64,000 bases of DNA from Bin80 sp965220365 (lineage in GTDB: Bacteria; Bacteroidota; Rhodothermia; Rhodothermales; Bin80), in NCBI GenBank assembly GCA_965220365.1, contig OZ244823.1, forward strand, positions 372,001 to 436,000, given 5' to 3'. The translations under genes were made by a program, and so were the position numbers. Of the stretch, positions 1 through 9,032 are shown in pieces. Positions within the stretch are counted from its first letter, which is position 1. Each line of letters starts with the position of its first letter. The notes beneath the pieces are model-generated. The model had not been told where the DNA came from. It searched no databases and saw nothing but the letters and a program-made list of their open reading frames with translations.

Positions 1-433
1 CAGTCATGCCATGATCGTAGGCAATTTCTTGAATTAGCTCCAATTCTCCGTCCGAAAAATTGTCCTCATCTTTCGCATATTCAAAACTGAATATCTGAAT
101 CTCGTATTTTCTTTTGCCTTGAACTTCATCATATACGTCTTCAGCAATTTTTTCTGCCCAATCATCCGCCTCCAATGCATCTGCCACCTGTTCTCCTAAA
201 TTAGTGAGACGTAATGGACTCTCACTAGCTATAACATCACGATCTATCCTATCCAACCGAGTAAGTATCCGCGCTACATTAGCACTGATTTCTTTTATCT
301 CCCCTTTCATTTCTTTCATGAATTCCGAAAAGGCCGCTTGCTTTGTCATTACACGTCCTGCCCATATTCCCACGCCAAACAAAGTTATGACAAGAGTAAT
401 GGATCCAGGTGTCGTGTTCAACCAATCAATCAT
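1..433 (-). CDS. Partial membrane-anchored coiled-coil protein, unknown function
   Basis: The reading frame opens at an ATG read leftward from position 433 and runs off the left edge after 144 codons with no stop. The start is MIDWLNTTPG. Residues 10-27 or so form one hydrophobic segment, followed by a positively charged stretch and then by a charged helical region (FMKEMKGEIKEISANVARIL) that looks like a coiled coil. The rest is acidic and soluble. I recognise no family. A single N-terminal anchor with a cytoplasmic helical stalk is the simplest reading. The neighbourhood (hairpins and a broken gene upstream) suggests an accessory region. That it is a real gene rests on the long open frame and sensible composition. 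Confidence 0.6.
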   Translation of the reverse strand, partial: MIDWLNTTPGSITLVITLFGVGIWAGRVMTKQAAFSEFMKEMKGEIKEISANVARILTRLDRIDRDVIASESPLRLTNLGEQVADALEADDWAEKIAEDVYDEVQGKRKYEIQIFSFEYAKDEDNFSDGELELIQEIAYDHGMT

Positions 434-763
434 TGCAGTTAATGGTCATATGAAAAATAGCTGTCAATCCTATTACAATTTATATTGTTAACAGGATTCT
501 TGCAGCGTTGAAGTTTAGCGGCTTTTAATCGCCCCAGCGGGGCTTTGAGAATTGCTTTTGCAATTTGTTCAGCGGAATTGACCGCTGAATGTGGGAGATA
601 TCTTTTTCAGGTTGCCCGCGTGGTTTTTCAAACCTCCTGGTTGAAGTCTGTAATCTGTGTGCGTGTAACATTCAATTTCCCAATTTGTTTGCCGTTACAA
701 TGCAAGAACGCATCCTAGTCGAATATACACAATCAAACTCAATGAAAGTCAATCTACTACGTA
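434..763. other. Non-coding stretch with hairpins
   Basis: No convincing gene. It contains three hairpins in close succession (531-589, listed separately) and a spaced inverted repeat: TGTAAC at 664-669 and GTTACA at 694-699. It lies upstream of the leftward gene at 1-433, so it may carry that gene's promoter, but I can point to no clear promoter elements. Together with the broken gene to its right it looks like a rearranged spot. Confidence 0.5.
531..589. repeat. Cluster of three adjacent perfect hairpins
   Basis: Three perfect inverted repeats lie head to tail. GCCCC/GGGGC with loop AGC spans 531-543. AATTGC/GCAATT with loop TTTT spans 550-565. TTCAGCGG/CCGCTGAA with loop AATTGA spans 568-589. 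The first resembles a short intrinsic terminator on the plus strand but has only three T after it. No complete gene ends here on either strand, so a terminator role is not obvious. It could be the end of a lost mobile element or a structured RNA. Confidence 0.5.
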
Positions 764-1060
764 TCACTTCCGCGCAATGTTACCTCTATGCCCCGCTGGC
801 ATCTTGTACGTCAGTACTTTCCCGATGAATCCTTTGGCAATTCGCTCTATCTGTGTCTCGATGTTCAGGTGACGGATGTAATGCCGTCCCACAAACTCAT
901 CAACATAACGCTTTGGAATCGGGAAGCCGAACCGCAACGGGGCGAGGTGCCAGCCACAAAACATGGTAATACATCTCGCGGTATGAACCAGACTTGATCT
1001 CCCCGAACACGAAGATTTCTCTTGATACCAGAGCAAATAAACCAACCAGTATGGCTCAAG
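764..1060 (-). pseudogene. Frameshifted remnant of a small membrane-type protein gene
   Basis: Two minus-strand reading frames join into one protein-like sequence if a single frameshift near 935-960 is allowed. The right part (about 1056 to 955) reads with a hydrophobic start and then FVFGEIKSGSYREMYYHVLW. The left part (about 960 to 764) continues LAPLRFGFPIPKRYVDEFVG and ends with a stop at 764. Neither frame alone has a good start and a full-length product: the right frame is preceded by a stop codon. I do not recognise the family and do not call it a transposase. It may be a decayed gene or a sequencing indel. Confidence 0.4.
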
Positions 1061-1185
1061 CAAAGCCGGGAGTACAGTTCGGGTCATAATCCCTGATTTA
1101 AGCTTCTGAGCTTGCTCGTTTGCTAAACCCTCTATACCAGCCTGCGGTCACTGCAAGTAGTGGCAACCACTACACTCCTACCTCA

Positions 1186-2199
1186 TTACGAAAGGCCGCT
1201 CACAGGCTCGGATACTTCAGACAGAAGTCGGTCAATGACTGATTCTACGGTTACTCCTTCACTCTCTGCATAGAAATTCGTCAATACGCGGTGGCGAAGA
1301 ACCGGATGGGCCAAGGCGTGAATGTCCTCAATGGCCACATTGTAGCGCCCCCGTAATGCAGCACGCACTTTGCCTCCAAGGAGGAGATACTGCGTAGCCC
1401 GTAAACCAGCACCCCAACTCACCCAATTTGAAACAAACTCCAAAGCATCGGTCGCCTTTGGCCGCGTACTGCGAACTAGGTCCACCGCAAACTGTGCTAC
1501 ATTGTTCGGAACGAATACACTGCGGACTTCATGCTGAAACGACAAAATATCCGCCCCGGACAAGATCTTCTCAACTGGTTCCTGGTCACGGCTGGTCGTC
1601 TCCAAAGCAACGGTCAACTCATCCTCCGCAGATAAATAATCAAGCACAATGTTGAACATAAACCGATCCAGTTGTGCTTCTGGCAATGGATAAGTCCCCT
1701 CAAGCTCAATCGGGTTTTGAGTCGCAAGTACGAAGAAGGGTTTATCCAGTGAATAGCGCTCTCCGGCAGCAGTAACTTGGTATTCCTGCATCGCTTCCAG
1801 TAAAGCCGCCTGCGTTTTGGGCGGGGTACGATTGATCTCGTCCGCAAGAATGATATTGGCAAAGATGGGGCCCTTGACAAACTCAATGCTTCTGCGACCG
1901 GTTGTGCGGTCCTCATCCAACATGTCCATCCCTGTGATGTCTGCCGGCATCAGGTCCGGGGTAAACTGAATCCGCTTATAGGACAAATCCAGCATCTCGC
2001 CAAGAGACCGAATCAATAGCGTTTTTGCAAGGCCGGGAACACCTGTTAATAAACAGTGACCGCCCGCAAAAAGTGCAATCAAAACCTGCTCAATCACATC
2101 ATCCTGACCGACAATACGTCGGCGTACCTGCGACATAATTTGTGACTTGCCTTCTCGAAGGCGCTCAAGTGCTTGATTTTCCGTCTCTGGAGTTGCCAA
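1186..2199 (-). CDS. MoxR family AAA+ ATPase
   Basis: 337 residues, the usual length for MoxR/AAA_3 proteins. The Walker A region is GVPGLAKT (about residues 53-60) and the Walker B with its following segment is ILADEINRTPPKTQAALLEA (about 116-135). The sensor-1 region is FVLATQNPIELEGTYPLPEA. The C-terminal part fits the AAA lid of the family. MoxR ATPases act as cytoplasmic chaperones that help mature or assemble partner proteins, often von Willebrand (VWA) proteins encoded nearby. Here it is last in a leftward group with the DUF4159 gene 91 bp upstream. The DUF58 gene that commonly accompanies moxR is not visible downstream: a disrupted region starts there. A BatA-like VWA gene is 30 kb away and could be a partner. 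Confidence 0.93.
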   Translation of the reverse strand: MATPETENQALERLREGKSQIMSQVRRRIVGQDDVIEQVLIALFAGGHCLLTGVPGLAKTLLIRSLGEMLDLSYKRIQFTPDLMPADITGMDMLDEDRTTGRRSIEFVKGPIFANIILADEINRTPPKTQAALLEAMQEYQVTAAGERYSLDKPFFVLATQNPIELEGTYPLPEAQLDRFMFNIVLDYLSAEDELTVALETTSRDQEPVEKILSGADILSFQHEVRSVFVPNNVAQFAVDLVRSTRPKATDALEFVSNWVSWGAGLRATQYLLLGGKVRAALRGRYNVAIEDIHALAHPVLRHRVLTNFYAESEGVTVESVIDRLLSEVSEPVSGLS

Positions 2200-2290
2200 A
2201 ATCAGTGGGGTTTAAAGTGCAGACGTGATACTGAGTACTAGCGAAAATGTGGCTAACCTAGCCCTGATCATGATGCAATCGAGTCACTCT

Positions 2291-3016
2291 TCAGTGGGTA
2301 AGTGCGTACATCACAAAATTGATTCCCATCTGGAAACTGACTGTAGAGGCATTCTCAAAATCCCGATCGGGATACTCCCAGCCATCGCCAATATCCTGGT
2401 TGTGATTTGCAAGCGCGACCAAGCGACCACTATCGTCGAAATAGGCCATATACCGGTCATATTCAAACGTCCCGGAATACCCACTGACCAAGGAAGGGGC
2501 GGCAACCGGGTCAATGTCAAAATAGATATTCCATATCGGATGGGTTGGGGGAAGCTCCACCGGTTCCCGGTTCGGAAGTACGCGCTGCATTTGCTCATAG
2601 AGATTGTACCACTCATAATCCCCTCGAAAATCGTCAAAAAGAAGGAACCCGCCCCGGTTGAGATACTCGCTCAACTGCTCTACCTCTTCGTCTGTCATCT
2701 GCCAATACCCCGGCTCACACAGATAAAGAATCGGGTGCTCGAAGATCGCCGGATCCATCAGATCCAACACCAGATGAGGCTCTTCGACATGAATCGTGGT
2801 CGTCCGCTTGAGGGCAATGTAAAAATTCTGCTCCGCGACCGGATAATCATGCGCCCACATGGGGCCTCCACCACGACCCCATCCCCGCTGCTGCACCCCA
2901 GGTGTCTCAAACCGTACCCGCACAAAACGAAACCCGTAATCCGCCTGTGCCCAAGCTTCCTGGACGATTCCAGACAACAGCAAAGCGGCTGCAACAAGCC
3001 AGATCCGTTTAGTCAT
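2291..3016 (-). CDS. DUF4159 domain protein, secreted
   Basis: 241 residues. An N-terminal signal peptide ends near residue 23 (AWAQ). The body matches the DUF4159 pattern: a segment on lying flat and exposing a line of sight to HPILYLCEPGYWQMTDEE, then YLNRGGFLLFDDFRG, and a late FQMGINFVMYALTH end. The fold is thought to be glutamine-amidotransferase-like, but no catalytic role is established. DUF4159 genes are typically found with moxR, DUF58 and BatA genes, as here with moxR. Its ATG at 3016 overlaps the end of the upstream TPR metallopeptidase gene by 8 nt, which supports cotranscription and translational coupling. Periplasmic or outer-membrane location is inferred from the signal peptide. 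Confidence 0.85.
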   Translation of the reverse strand: MTKRIWLVAAALLLSGIVQEAWAQADYGFRFVRVRFETPGVQQRGWGRGGGPMWAHDYPVAEQNFYIALKRTTTIHVEEPHLVLDLMDPAIFEHPILYLCEPGYWQMTDEEVEQLSEYLNRGGFLLFDDFRGDYEWYNLYEQMQRVLPNREPVELPPTHPIWNIYFDIDPVAAPSLVSGYSGTFEYDRYMAYFDDSGRLVALANHNQDIGDGWEYPDRDFENASTVSFQMGINFVMYALTH

Positions 3017-5588
3017 TCGGATGATCTACAATTTTCAGGAGCAGCCTTTGTGCCTCGCGGTATCCGGGGGCAATTTCCAGGGACTGCAGCACGGCACGCT
3101 TAGCTTCGGCCATCTGCCGATTATGGTACAGACTCACCGCAAGCGCGTACTGCGCTTCTGCACGGTTGACCGGCTCAAGAGCCAAGATGGCACGCCGCTT
3201 TTCTACTTCATGTGCGTGCTGGCCTGAATCCGCGTACAGCTCCGCCAATTGCCCGAGCACCTCCATGTTGTAGGGGGCTGTGTGACGTGAACGGATCAGG
3301 TACTGCACCGCCGAGGTGGTATCCGCCTGCTGCAGGAGGATCTCTGCCAATTCAACCGCGTGCTGCTCTTCATATGGTTGGATTCCAAGATAGTCCTGCA
3401 AGACCTGGGCAAGCTCCGCTGTCTGGCCACGCTGACGATAAATTTTCGCTAGACCTTCATATGGATTTCCTGAACCGGTATAGTCTGAATAGAGATCTAA
3501 TGCTTTTCGATAGACGGATTCGGCAACCTCCAGATCTCCCGCTTCTAACGCCTCTTGGGCACTCGTGAGGAGTCCATAAAACGAATCCTGGCCTGTCTGA
3601 GCCAGATAACTGGCTAGGTTTCCGCCGTGCTGTTCCTCGGTCAACATGTCTGGCCATCCCCGAAGCACCGGATCAAGCCGTGCACGTTCACGATCCAGAT
3701 GTCCCCGGAATTCTTTGTCCAGCTCCCTGCGTGATTTCCCGAACACGCTTTGCATGGCCATCTCTTCTGTCTGCCCCTGACTCAAGGTACTCAGAAGGCG
3801 TGTCAGCGCATCAAATCCATACTCCTCTGAAAGAAATTCCACCACGCGGTACGCGTGATAATAGCTCAGGAGGACCTGCCCTTGAAACGCCGGGCGCGTA
3901 AACCCACGATCAATGTTTTCAAGTTCATAGAGCCGATCCTCATCATAGGCGGTGAAGAACTGAATCTCCATATCACGCCTCCATGCCGGATTTGCACGCA
4001 CTTCTTCATAGACCGATAGCCCTTCGGTCAACCACCTGGATATGCGGTAATCACTCAGGCCGACCGTCATCGTGTGCGCCAACTCATGCCAAAGCGTGCG
4101 TGCCCAGTTGTATGATATGTCTGGTTGCGCCGCCGGTGTGTTCATTGCCACAACATCCCCAAAGCAAACTCCCAACAGCCCGACATGAGGAATCCCTGCA
4201 ACGCGGACCGCGAAATCGTCAGCATCATTGTATACCTCTAACAGAATCCGACCTGAAGGTTGATACCCGTAATAAGCCTGCAGCGCTTCGTAGGCTCGTT
4301 CCGCTTCGCGCAACATAATTGGCCCCAACACCCTCTCCTCGCTTGAGTGAATTCGGAGTGTAAAATGCGCACTGGTAAGGGTAGAAAATTGATCCAGCTC
4401 ATCCAACAGGCTCAAGCTGTTGGCGGCGTAGAGATTGAAGCCGTCGCTGGCATAGCTTCGCTCCAGATAGGTACGCGCCGACTGAACTTCTCCCAAACGC
4501 ATGAGCGCGGTCGCATACGTTGCGTTTGCCGCCGCATTTTCTGGATTTGACTCCACTGCTTTTTGTGCGTACGTGGCCGCATCGGGATACCTGAACCGCA
4601 GAGCTAGATCTTCGCTCATCACCCGGTAGAAACCAGCCAGTTGGTTGGTTCGCCGATTCGCGGCAATCTCGGCTTGGGCCACTGCCTCGTGGTTGCCCTG
4701 CACATGCTGTGCGGCGGCATAATGTGCCCATGCCTCCAGATGTCCTGGATCCCAATCCAAAGCCGCGCGAGCCACAGCTTCCGCCTCCGTATAGTTACCA
4801 TCCAGCAGATGCAGCCTAGCCATCAGTGCCAATGCCGGTGCGTGCTGCTCCGCGATCTGCAGTGCCTGTTTCGCCAGTTCTTCTTTTCTGGCATAGGATC
4901 CCGTGACGGAAGCCAGCTTTACGTACGTTTCTGGACGATTTGGGTTAATGGAGAGAGCTTTGCTGTACCGCTCATTTGCAAACGCTTCATCGTAGGTTCT
5001 CTGATAAAGATCTCCATGCCATAACAAAATCTGAACATTGTCTGGATCCAGCCTGAGCGCGGTTGAGAACGCCTCGTTTGCCTCGTGATAAGCACCGAGT
5101 TGCTTCGCTGCCTGCGCCCCGATCGCAAGGCCTTTCGCCGTAGTGAATCCACCCTGCCTTAAGCGACTGTTAATGATGGAATACAGGCGTTCTGCCTGAC
5201 GGGAATTTCCGCGAAGGCGGTGCAGATTAGCCAGTTCCAGCCCTGCACGCCAATAATCATTCCTGGATTGAATGGCCGTGATATACGCATCCTCCGCCTC
5301 ATCCCAATTCCCCAATGCCATGTGCAGACGGCCGATGGCATAGTTCACATACTCCGGCTGAGAGGAATTGCGCAGCAGTTGCTGCGCCCTGCGAAGTCCC
5401 GCCTCATGATTGTTGGTCTGCAGATAGGTTTCGAAGTATCCTTCAATGTTCACGCCATACAGGCTGTTTGCGAAGGCTTCGCGCGCCTCGCTGTACTGTC
5501 CTGCATTTAAAAGATCCTCTCCATTCTGCGCCTGGGACACCACGGAGGTGCCTCCCAGAAGAATCGCAAGGAGAGTGAAAGTCCGCAT
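3009..5588 (-). CDS. TPR protein with an embedded gluzincin metallopeptidase domain
   Basis: 859 residues with a signal peptide (cleavage near residue 21, SQAQ). Residues 25-395 are tetratricopeptide repeats. Residues about 405-640 form a peptidase MA-like zinc domain with HELAH at 501-505 and a downstream Glu at 522 (TEGLSVYEE), the expected gluzincin ligand set. Residues about 665-855 are further TPRs. The likely role is a periplasmic protease or a protein-binding scaffold; the substrate is unknown. The start ATG overlaps the amidohydrolase stop as TAATG, and the 3' end overlaps the DUF4159 gene by 8 nt, so the three are probably one transcript. Both metal-ligand motifs are intact, so I expect an active enzyme. 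Confidence 0.85.
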   Translation of the reverse strand: MRTFTLLAILLGGTSVVSQAQNGEDLLNAGQYSEAREAFANSLYGVNIEGYFETYLQTNNHEAGLRRAQQLLRNSSQPEYVNYAIGRLHMALGNWDEAEDAYITAIQSRNDYWRAGLELANLHRLRGNSRQAERLYSIINSRLRQGGFTTAKGLAIGAQAAKQLGAYHEANEAFSTALRLDPDNVQILLWHGDLYQRTYDEAFANERYSKALSINPNRPETYVKLASVTGSYARKEELAKQALQIAEQHAPALALMARLHLLDGNYTEAEAVARAALDWDPGHLEAWAHYAAAQHVQGNHEAVAQAEIAANRRTNQLAGFYRVMSEDLALRFRYPDAATYAQKAVESNPENAAANATYATALMRLGEVQSARTYLERSYASDGFNLYAANSLSLLDELDQFSTLTSAHFTLRIHSSEERVLGPIMLREAERAYEALQAYYGYQPSGRILLEVYNDADDFAVRVAGIPHVGLLGVCFGDVVAMNTPAAQPDISYNWARTLWHELAHTMTVGLSDYRISRWLTEGLSVYEEVRANPAWRRDMEIQFFTAYDEDRLYELENIDRGFTRPAFQGQVLLSYYHAYRVVEFLSEEYGFDALTRLLSTLSQGQTEEMAMQSVFGKSRRELDKEFRGHLDRERARLDPVLRGWPDMLTEEQHGGNLASYLAQTGQDSFYGLLTSAQEALEAGDLEVAESVYRKALDLYSDYTGSGNPYEGLAKIYRQRGQTAELAQVLQDYLGIQPYEEQHAVELAEILLQQADTTSAVQYLIRSRHTAPYNMEVLGQLAELYADSGQHAHEVEKRRAILALEPVNRAEAQYALAVSLYHNRQMAEAKRAVLQSLEIAPGYREAQRLLLKIVDHPND

Positions 5589-6907
5589 TAGGGCTGGTTC
5601 GGTATGCTGTGTGATTCTTCAATGCTTTCCAGGCGCGCCTGGATGTCGGTGCGAGACAACCAGTTCCCCCGAACCATCACCCCGGACAACTCTTTCAAAT
5701 GAGCCAAGTCGTCCAGAGGATTTCCATCCACTAGAAGCAGATCGGCCCGGGCCCCTTCACTGATTGTGCCAAAGGTGTCTTTATGTGCATAGTACTCACC
5801 CACAGCGCGTGTTCCTGAATCAAGAATCGCATAGTTCGACATGCCGGCATCCACCATACGCTCAAGCTCACGATGCAGAGAGAACCCCGGTACGCTGAAA
5901 AACTGGGGAGCATCCGTCCCCATGAGAATTCGGACTCCCGAATCGTTGAGTGCACGCAATACCCGCATCCGGGTACGAATCAACTCTAGGGCGGCAGCTC
6001 TGTCATATCCGGGATTACGCTGCCGTCCTTCAATGAACCGGAACCAGTTGTCAACTACCACGCGCGGCATATACTTGAGTTCATCATATGCACGAAGATC
6101 CTCCAGATCAATCGTTCCATGTAGAACCTCCCACAACGCCATGGTAGGCACGATCCAGGCACCTTTTTCCTTGGTGAGTGCAATGGCTTCCTCAAGCATC
6201 TCGTCTTCTGGACGATCCTGTGAACGAAGATATTCAACATATCCATCGATATGATCAAACGTCTCCTGGTCCATATTTAATGCATGAATCAGGCCTACAT
6301 CCGCAGGCACATGCCCGCCAAAACGAATCCCCTCTTCCGCTGCGGCGCGTGCCATAGCATCAAACTCATCTTTCGTCAGACCCGGGAGCACTTTCAGGAG
6401 ATCCCATCCTTCCGCCGCCTGCGACCGAACCATTGCAACGGCCTGTTCCGGCGAGTTCACAGAACCTCCACTAAAGCTGGGCCCCGCTAGGTACAGGTTC
6501 GGTGCAATCAGTTCACTGCTGTTGGCGCGCTGCCGAAGTGCCAATTGCCCCTCCGCCCCAAGCATTCCCCGGACCGTAGTGATTCCATTGGCCACGTACA
6601 GGAACAGTACATCCTCAGTGTATTGTTCCGACTCATCCGGTCGTGGTATATGACCGTGCATTTCTGCGAGTCCGGGCATCAGGAACTTCCCCGTCCCATC
6701 AATGACCTGGGCACCACTGGGAACTTCAACGTCTGCTCCAACCGATCGAATCCGATCTCTCTCAACCACCACCGTATGCGCAGCCAAGACCTGATCGCGA
6801 TCCATAGGAAGGACCGTCACATTAGTAAATGCGGTAATATCCTGTGCCTGAACCAAGCTGCAGATAAAAAGACCGAGAAAAAAATAGATCCCTGTTTGTG
6901 TTTTCAT
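5588..6907 (-). CDS. Secreted amidohydrolase family protein
   Basis: 439 residues with a signal peptide ending near residue 21 (LVQAQ). It has the amidohydrolase/imidazolonepropionase-like layout: an N-terminal beta-sandwich ending in GTGKFLMPGLAEMHGH, where the HxH supplies metal ligands, then histidines in GGHVPAD and DHIDGYVEY, and the catalytic Asp in ILMGTDAPQFF. The C-terminal RADLLLVDGNPLDD strand is typical. Exported members act on cyclic dipeptides, N-acyl amino acids or similar amides; the substrate here cannot be told. It is first in a leftward group with the TPR metallopeptidase (TAATG overlap). It is divergent from nadE with a 66 bp gap that must hold both promoters. Confidence 0.88.
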   Translation of the reverse strand: MKTQTGIYFFLGLFICSLVQAQDITAFTNVTVLPMDRDQVLAAHTVVVERDRIRSVGADVEVPSGAQVIDGTGKFLMPGLAEMHGHIPRPDESEQYTEDVLFLYVANGITTVRGMLGAEGQLALRQRANSSELIAPNLYLAGPSFSGGSVNSPEQAVAMVRSQAAEGWDLLKVLPGLTKDEFDAMARAAAEEGIRFGGHVPADVGLIHALNMDQETFDHIDGYVEYLRSQDRPEDEMLEEAIALTKEKGAWIVPTMALWEVLHGTIDLEDLRAYDELKYMPRVVVDNWFRFIEGRQRNPGYDRAAALELIRTRMRVLRALNDSGVRILMGTDAPQFFSVPGFSLHRELERMVDAGMSNYAILDSGTRAVGEYYAHKDTFGTISEGARADLLLVDGNPLDDLAHLKELSGVMVRGNWLSRTDIQARLESIEESHSIPNQP

Positions 6908-6973
6908 GGTGCTACAATGGAGAATGCGTTGCGGTTAGTCGTATTACTTAGGGATTCGTATTAGGGATCCCAC

Positions 6974-8602
6974 ATGAAACTGGCACTGGCGCAAATAAAT
7001 ACGGTTGTCGGAGATCTGAGGGGAAACTCAGACAAGGTTCTGCACTACTCCGAAAAAGCACATGCCCGAGGTACCGATCTGGTAGTATTCCCCGAACTGA
7101 CCCTCACAGGGTACCCTCCGATAGACTTGTTGGAGTCCAAAGATTTTGTGGCCCGCGAACATCAGGAACGCCAGAGACTGGCAAAATTGCTCCCCCGAGG
7201 GCTGGGAGTGCTCCTCGGAGGATTGGCACATCATCTAGGACATGGAAAGCCTCTGCACAATGCAGCCTACCTGTACGAAGATAGTCATTGTGTCGGAGTC
7301 TATCATAAACAGCTTCTGCCCACCTACGATGTATTTGATGAGCTGCGATACTTCGCACCGGGATCGTCCCCCACCGTCCTTCATTGGCGTGGACTGAGCC
7401 TAGGCGTTCATGTTTGTGAGGACCTGTGGAATGTGCACGAACTGGATCAAAAACCTTATTCACACGATCCGATCTCTGCACTGGCCACGCAGTCCCCGGA
7501 CATTTTTATCAACCTCTGTGCCTCTCCCTTTGCGATTGACAAGCATCTTGAGCGTTATTCACTCATGGAGACCGTTCATCAAAAGTACGGACGGCCCTAT
7601 GTCTTCACGAACCTCGTTGGAGCAAATACAGACTTGGTTTTTGATGGACGAAGCTGTGTCATGCACGGTGGTAAGGTGCTTGAAGCCCCGGCATTTGAGG
7701 AAGCACTGCTGGAGTGGGATACAGAGAAAATGCCAACATCAAAATCTGTCTCAATCCCTGCAAGAAAGCAGGTGCGGGAAGCCTTGACCTTGGGAATTCG
7801 GGATTACATGAACAAAACCGGGATTCAAAGGGAGGTAATTATTGGCCTGAGTGGGGGCATTGACTCCGCCGTGACCGCTGCGCTTGCAGTACGTGCATTG
7901 GGACCAGAGCGGGTCGTTGGGGTTTCCATGCCCTCAAGTTTCTCTTCTAAAGGGTCAAAAGATGATGCCAAGAGTCTGGCCTTGAACCTTGGAATAAAGC
8001 TGATCACGATTCCGATTCAAGCCCTGATGGATACTTTTAACGATGCCCTTCGCAAACCCTTCGAGAAGTATGATAATGATGTGACGGAAGAGAATATTCA
8101 GGCACGTATACGGGGAACCCTGCTCATGGCTTTTGCCAACAAGTATGGGGGGATGGTACTTGCCACCGGGAATAAGAGTGAACTTGCAATGGGGTATGCG
8201 ACACTGTATGGCGACATGAGTGGTGGACTTGCGGTTCTGGGAGACCTCTATAAAACAGAGGTATATGAGCTGGCAAAATTGTTGAACAGACCAAAAAGGA
8301 TCATTCCCGCATCCACAATGTGTAAGCCCCCCTCGGCCGAGTTGAGGCCGGATCAGAAAGATTTGGACTCCCTGCCACCGTACGATATCCTGGACAAGAT
8401 CCTCAAACAGTACATCGAACACCAGATGAGTGTGGAGGAAACAGCTGAGTTTCTGGATTACGGCGAAGACCTTGTCCAGGAAATCGCTCGCCAGGTGAAT
8501 TGGACTGAATTTAAGCGGCGGCAGGCCGCACCGGTCCTGCGACTCCGCCCGAAAGCGTTCGGGAGTGGGCGCAGAGAACCTATCGTCGCCCGGCGCCCCT
8601 AG
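6974..8602 (+). CDS. nadE: Glutamine-dependent NAD+ synthetase
   Basis: 542 residues, the usual size of the two-domain bacterial enzyme. The N-terminal nitrilase-type glutaminase (about 1-260) shows the Glu-Lys-Cys set in FPELTLTGYPPIDL, YHKQLLPTYDVFDE and HVCEDLW. The C-terminal synthetase domain has the ATP-pyrophosphatase loop GLSGGIDSAV (about 293-302) and LATGNKSELAMGYATLYGD. The enzyme converts nicotinic acid adenine dinucleotide, ATP and glutamine to NAD+ in the cytoplasm. It stands alone on the plus strand, and its last 4 nt overlap the end of the convergent aroQ gene. The ATG at 6974 gives the complete glutaminase start MKLALAQINTVVGD. Confidence 0.97.
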   Translation: MKLALAQINTVVGDLRGNSDKVLHYSEKAHARGTDLVVFPELTLTGYPPIDLLESKDFVAREHQERQRLAKLLPRGLGVLLGGLAHHLGHGKPLHNAAYLYEDSHCVGVYHKQLLPTYDVFDELRYFAPGSSPTVLHWRGLSLGVHVCEDLWNVHELDQKPYSHDPISALATQSPDIFINLCASPFAIDKHLERYSLMETVHQKYGRPYVFTNLVGANTDLVFDGRSCVMHGGKVLEAPAFEEALLEWDTEKMPTSKSVSIPARKQVREALTLGIRDYMNKTGIQREVIIGLSGGIDSAVTAALAVRALGPERVVGVSMPSSFSSKGSKDDAKSLALNLGIKLITIPIQALMDTFNDALRKPFEKYDNDVTEENIQARIRGTLLMAFANKYGGMVLATGNKSELAMGYATLYGDMSGGLAVLGDLYKTEVYELAKLLNRPKRIIPASTMCKPPSAELRPDQKDLDSLPPYDILDKILKQYIEHQMSVEETAEFLDYGEDLVQEIARQVNWTEFKRRQAAPVLRLRPKAFGSGRREPIVARRP

Positions 8603-9030
8603 GCGTTCGCCCTGAGCCAACGAACAGCCAGACTGTATCCAACAGCACCTAAACCTGAAATTTGTCCTACACAGACCGGTGCCAGGTGAGAAAAATGTCG
8701 AAAGGCCTCCCGGGAGTAAATATTGCTGAGGTGAACCTCAATCACCGGGGTTTCGATTGCCCGTACTGCATCCCGCAAGGCCACCGATGTATGGGTGTAG
8801 GCTCCCGGATTAAACACGACACCGCTCAGGCCTGAGCGGTGTCCTTGGTGGAGGCGATCAACCAGATCCCCCTCATGGTTGCTCTGATAGAATGATAGAT
8901 CCGTATCTGGAAATTCACTCCGCAAATCAGCCTCAAGCTGCTCCAGAGACAGTTTTCCATATTGATCGGGTTCCCGCTCTCCCAAAAGATTGAGGTTTGG
9001 ACCGTTCAGGACAAGAATTTTGTGTTCCAT
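8599..9030 (-). CDS. aroQ: Type II 3-dehydroquinate dehydratase
   Basis: 143 residues, the normal size of the small dodecameric enzyme. It carries VLNGPNLNLLGEREPDQYG with the active-site Arg and Tyr, the NPGAYTHTSVALRDAV segment, and IEVHLSNIYSREAFRHFS with the catalytic His. It dehydrates 3-dehydroquinate to 3-dehydroshikimate in aromatic amino acid synthesis. It is the last gene of a tight leftward operon: the MBL-fold gene ends 2 bp upstream of its start. It overlaps the end of convergent nadE by 4 nt, leaving no room for a separate terminator between the two. Confidence 0.97.
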   Translation of the reverse strand: MEHKILVLNGPNLNLLGEREPDQYGKLSLEQLEADLRSEFPDTDLSFYQSNHEGDLVDRLHQGHRSGLSGVVFNPGAYTHTSVALRDAVRAIETPVIEVHLSNIYSREAFRHFSHLAPVCVGQISGLGAVGYSLAVRWLRANA

Positions 9031-9032
9031 GG

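Noticed and set aside
2225..3103. 292-codon plus-strand open frame
   Set aside because: Lies antisense to the DUF4159 gene, which has a signal peptide and family motifs; composition of the plus frame is not protein-like.
8599..8602. Possible terminator between nadE and aroQ
   Set aside because: The genes overlap by 4 nt and no hairpin with a T run is present.
7955..8620. 221-codon minus-strand frame inside nadE
   Set aside because: Antisense to the conserved synthetase domain of nadE; no family sense.
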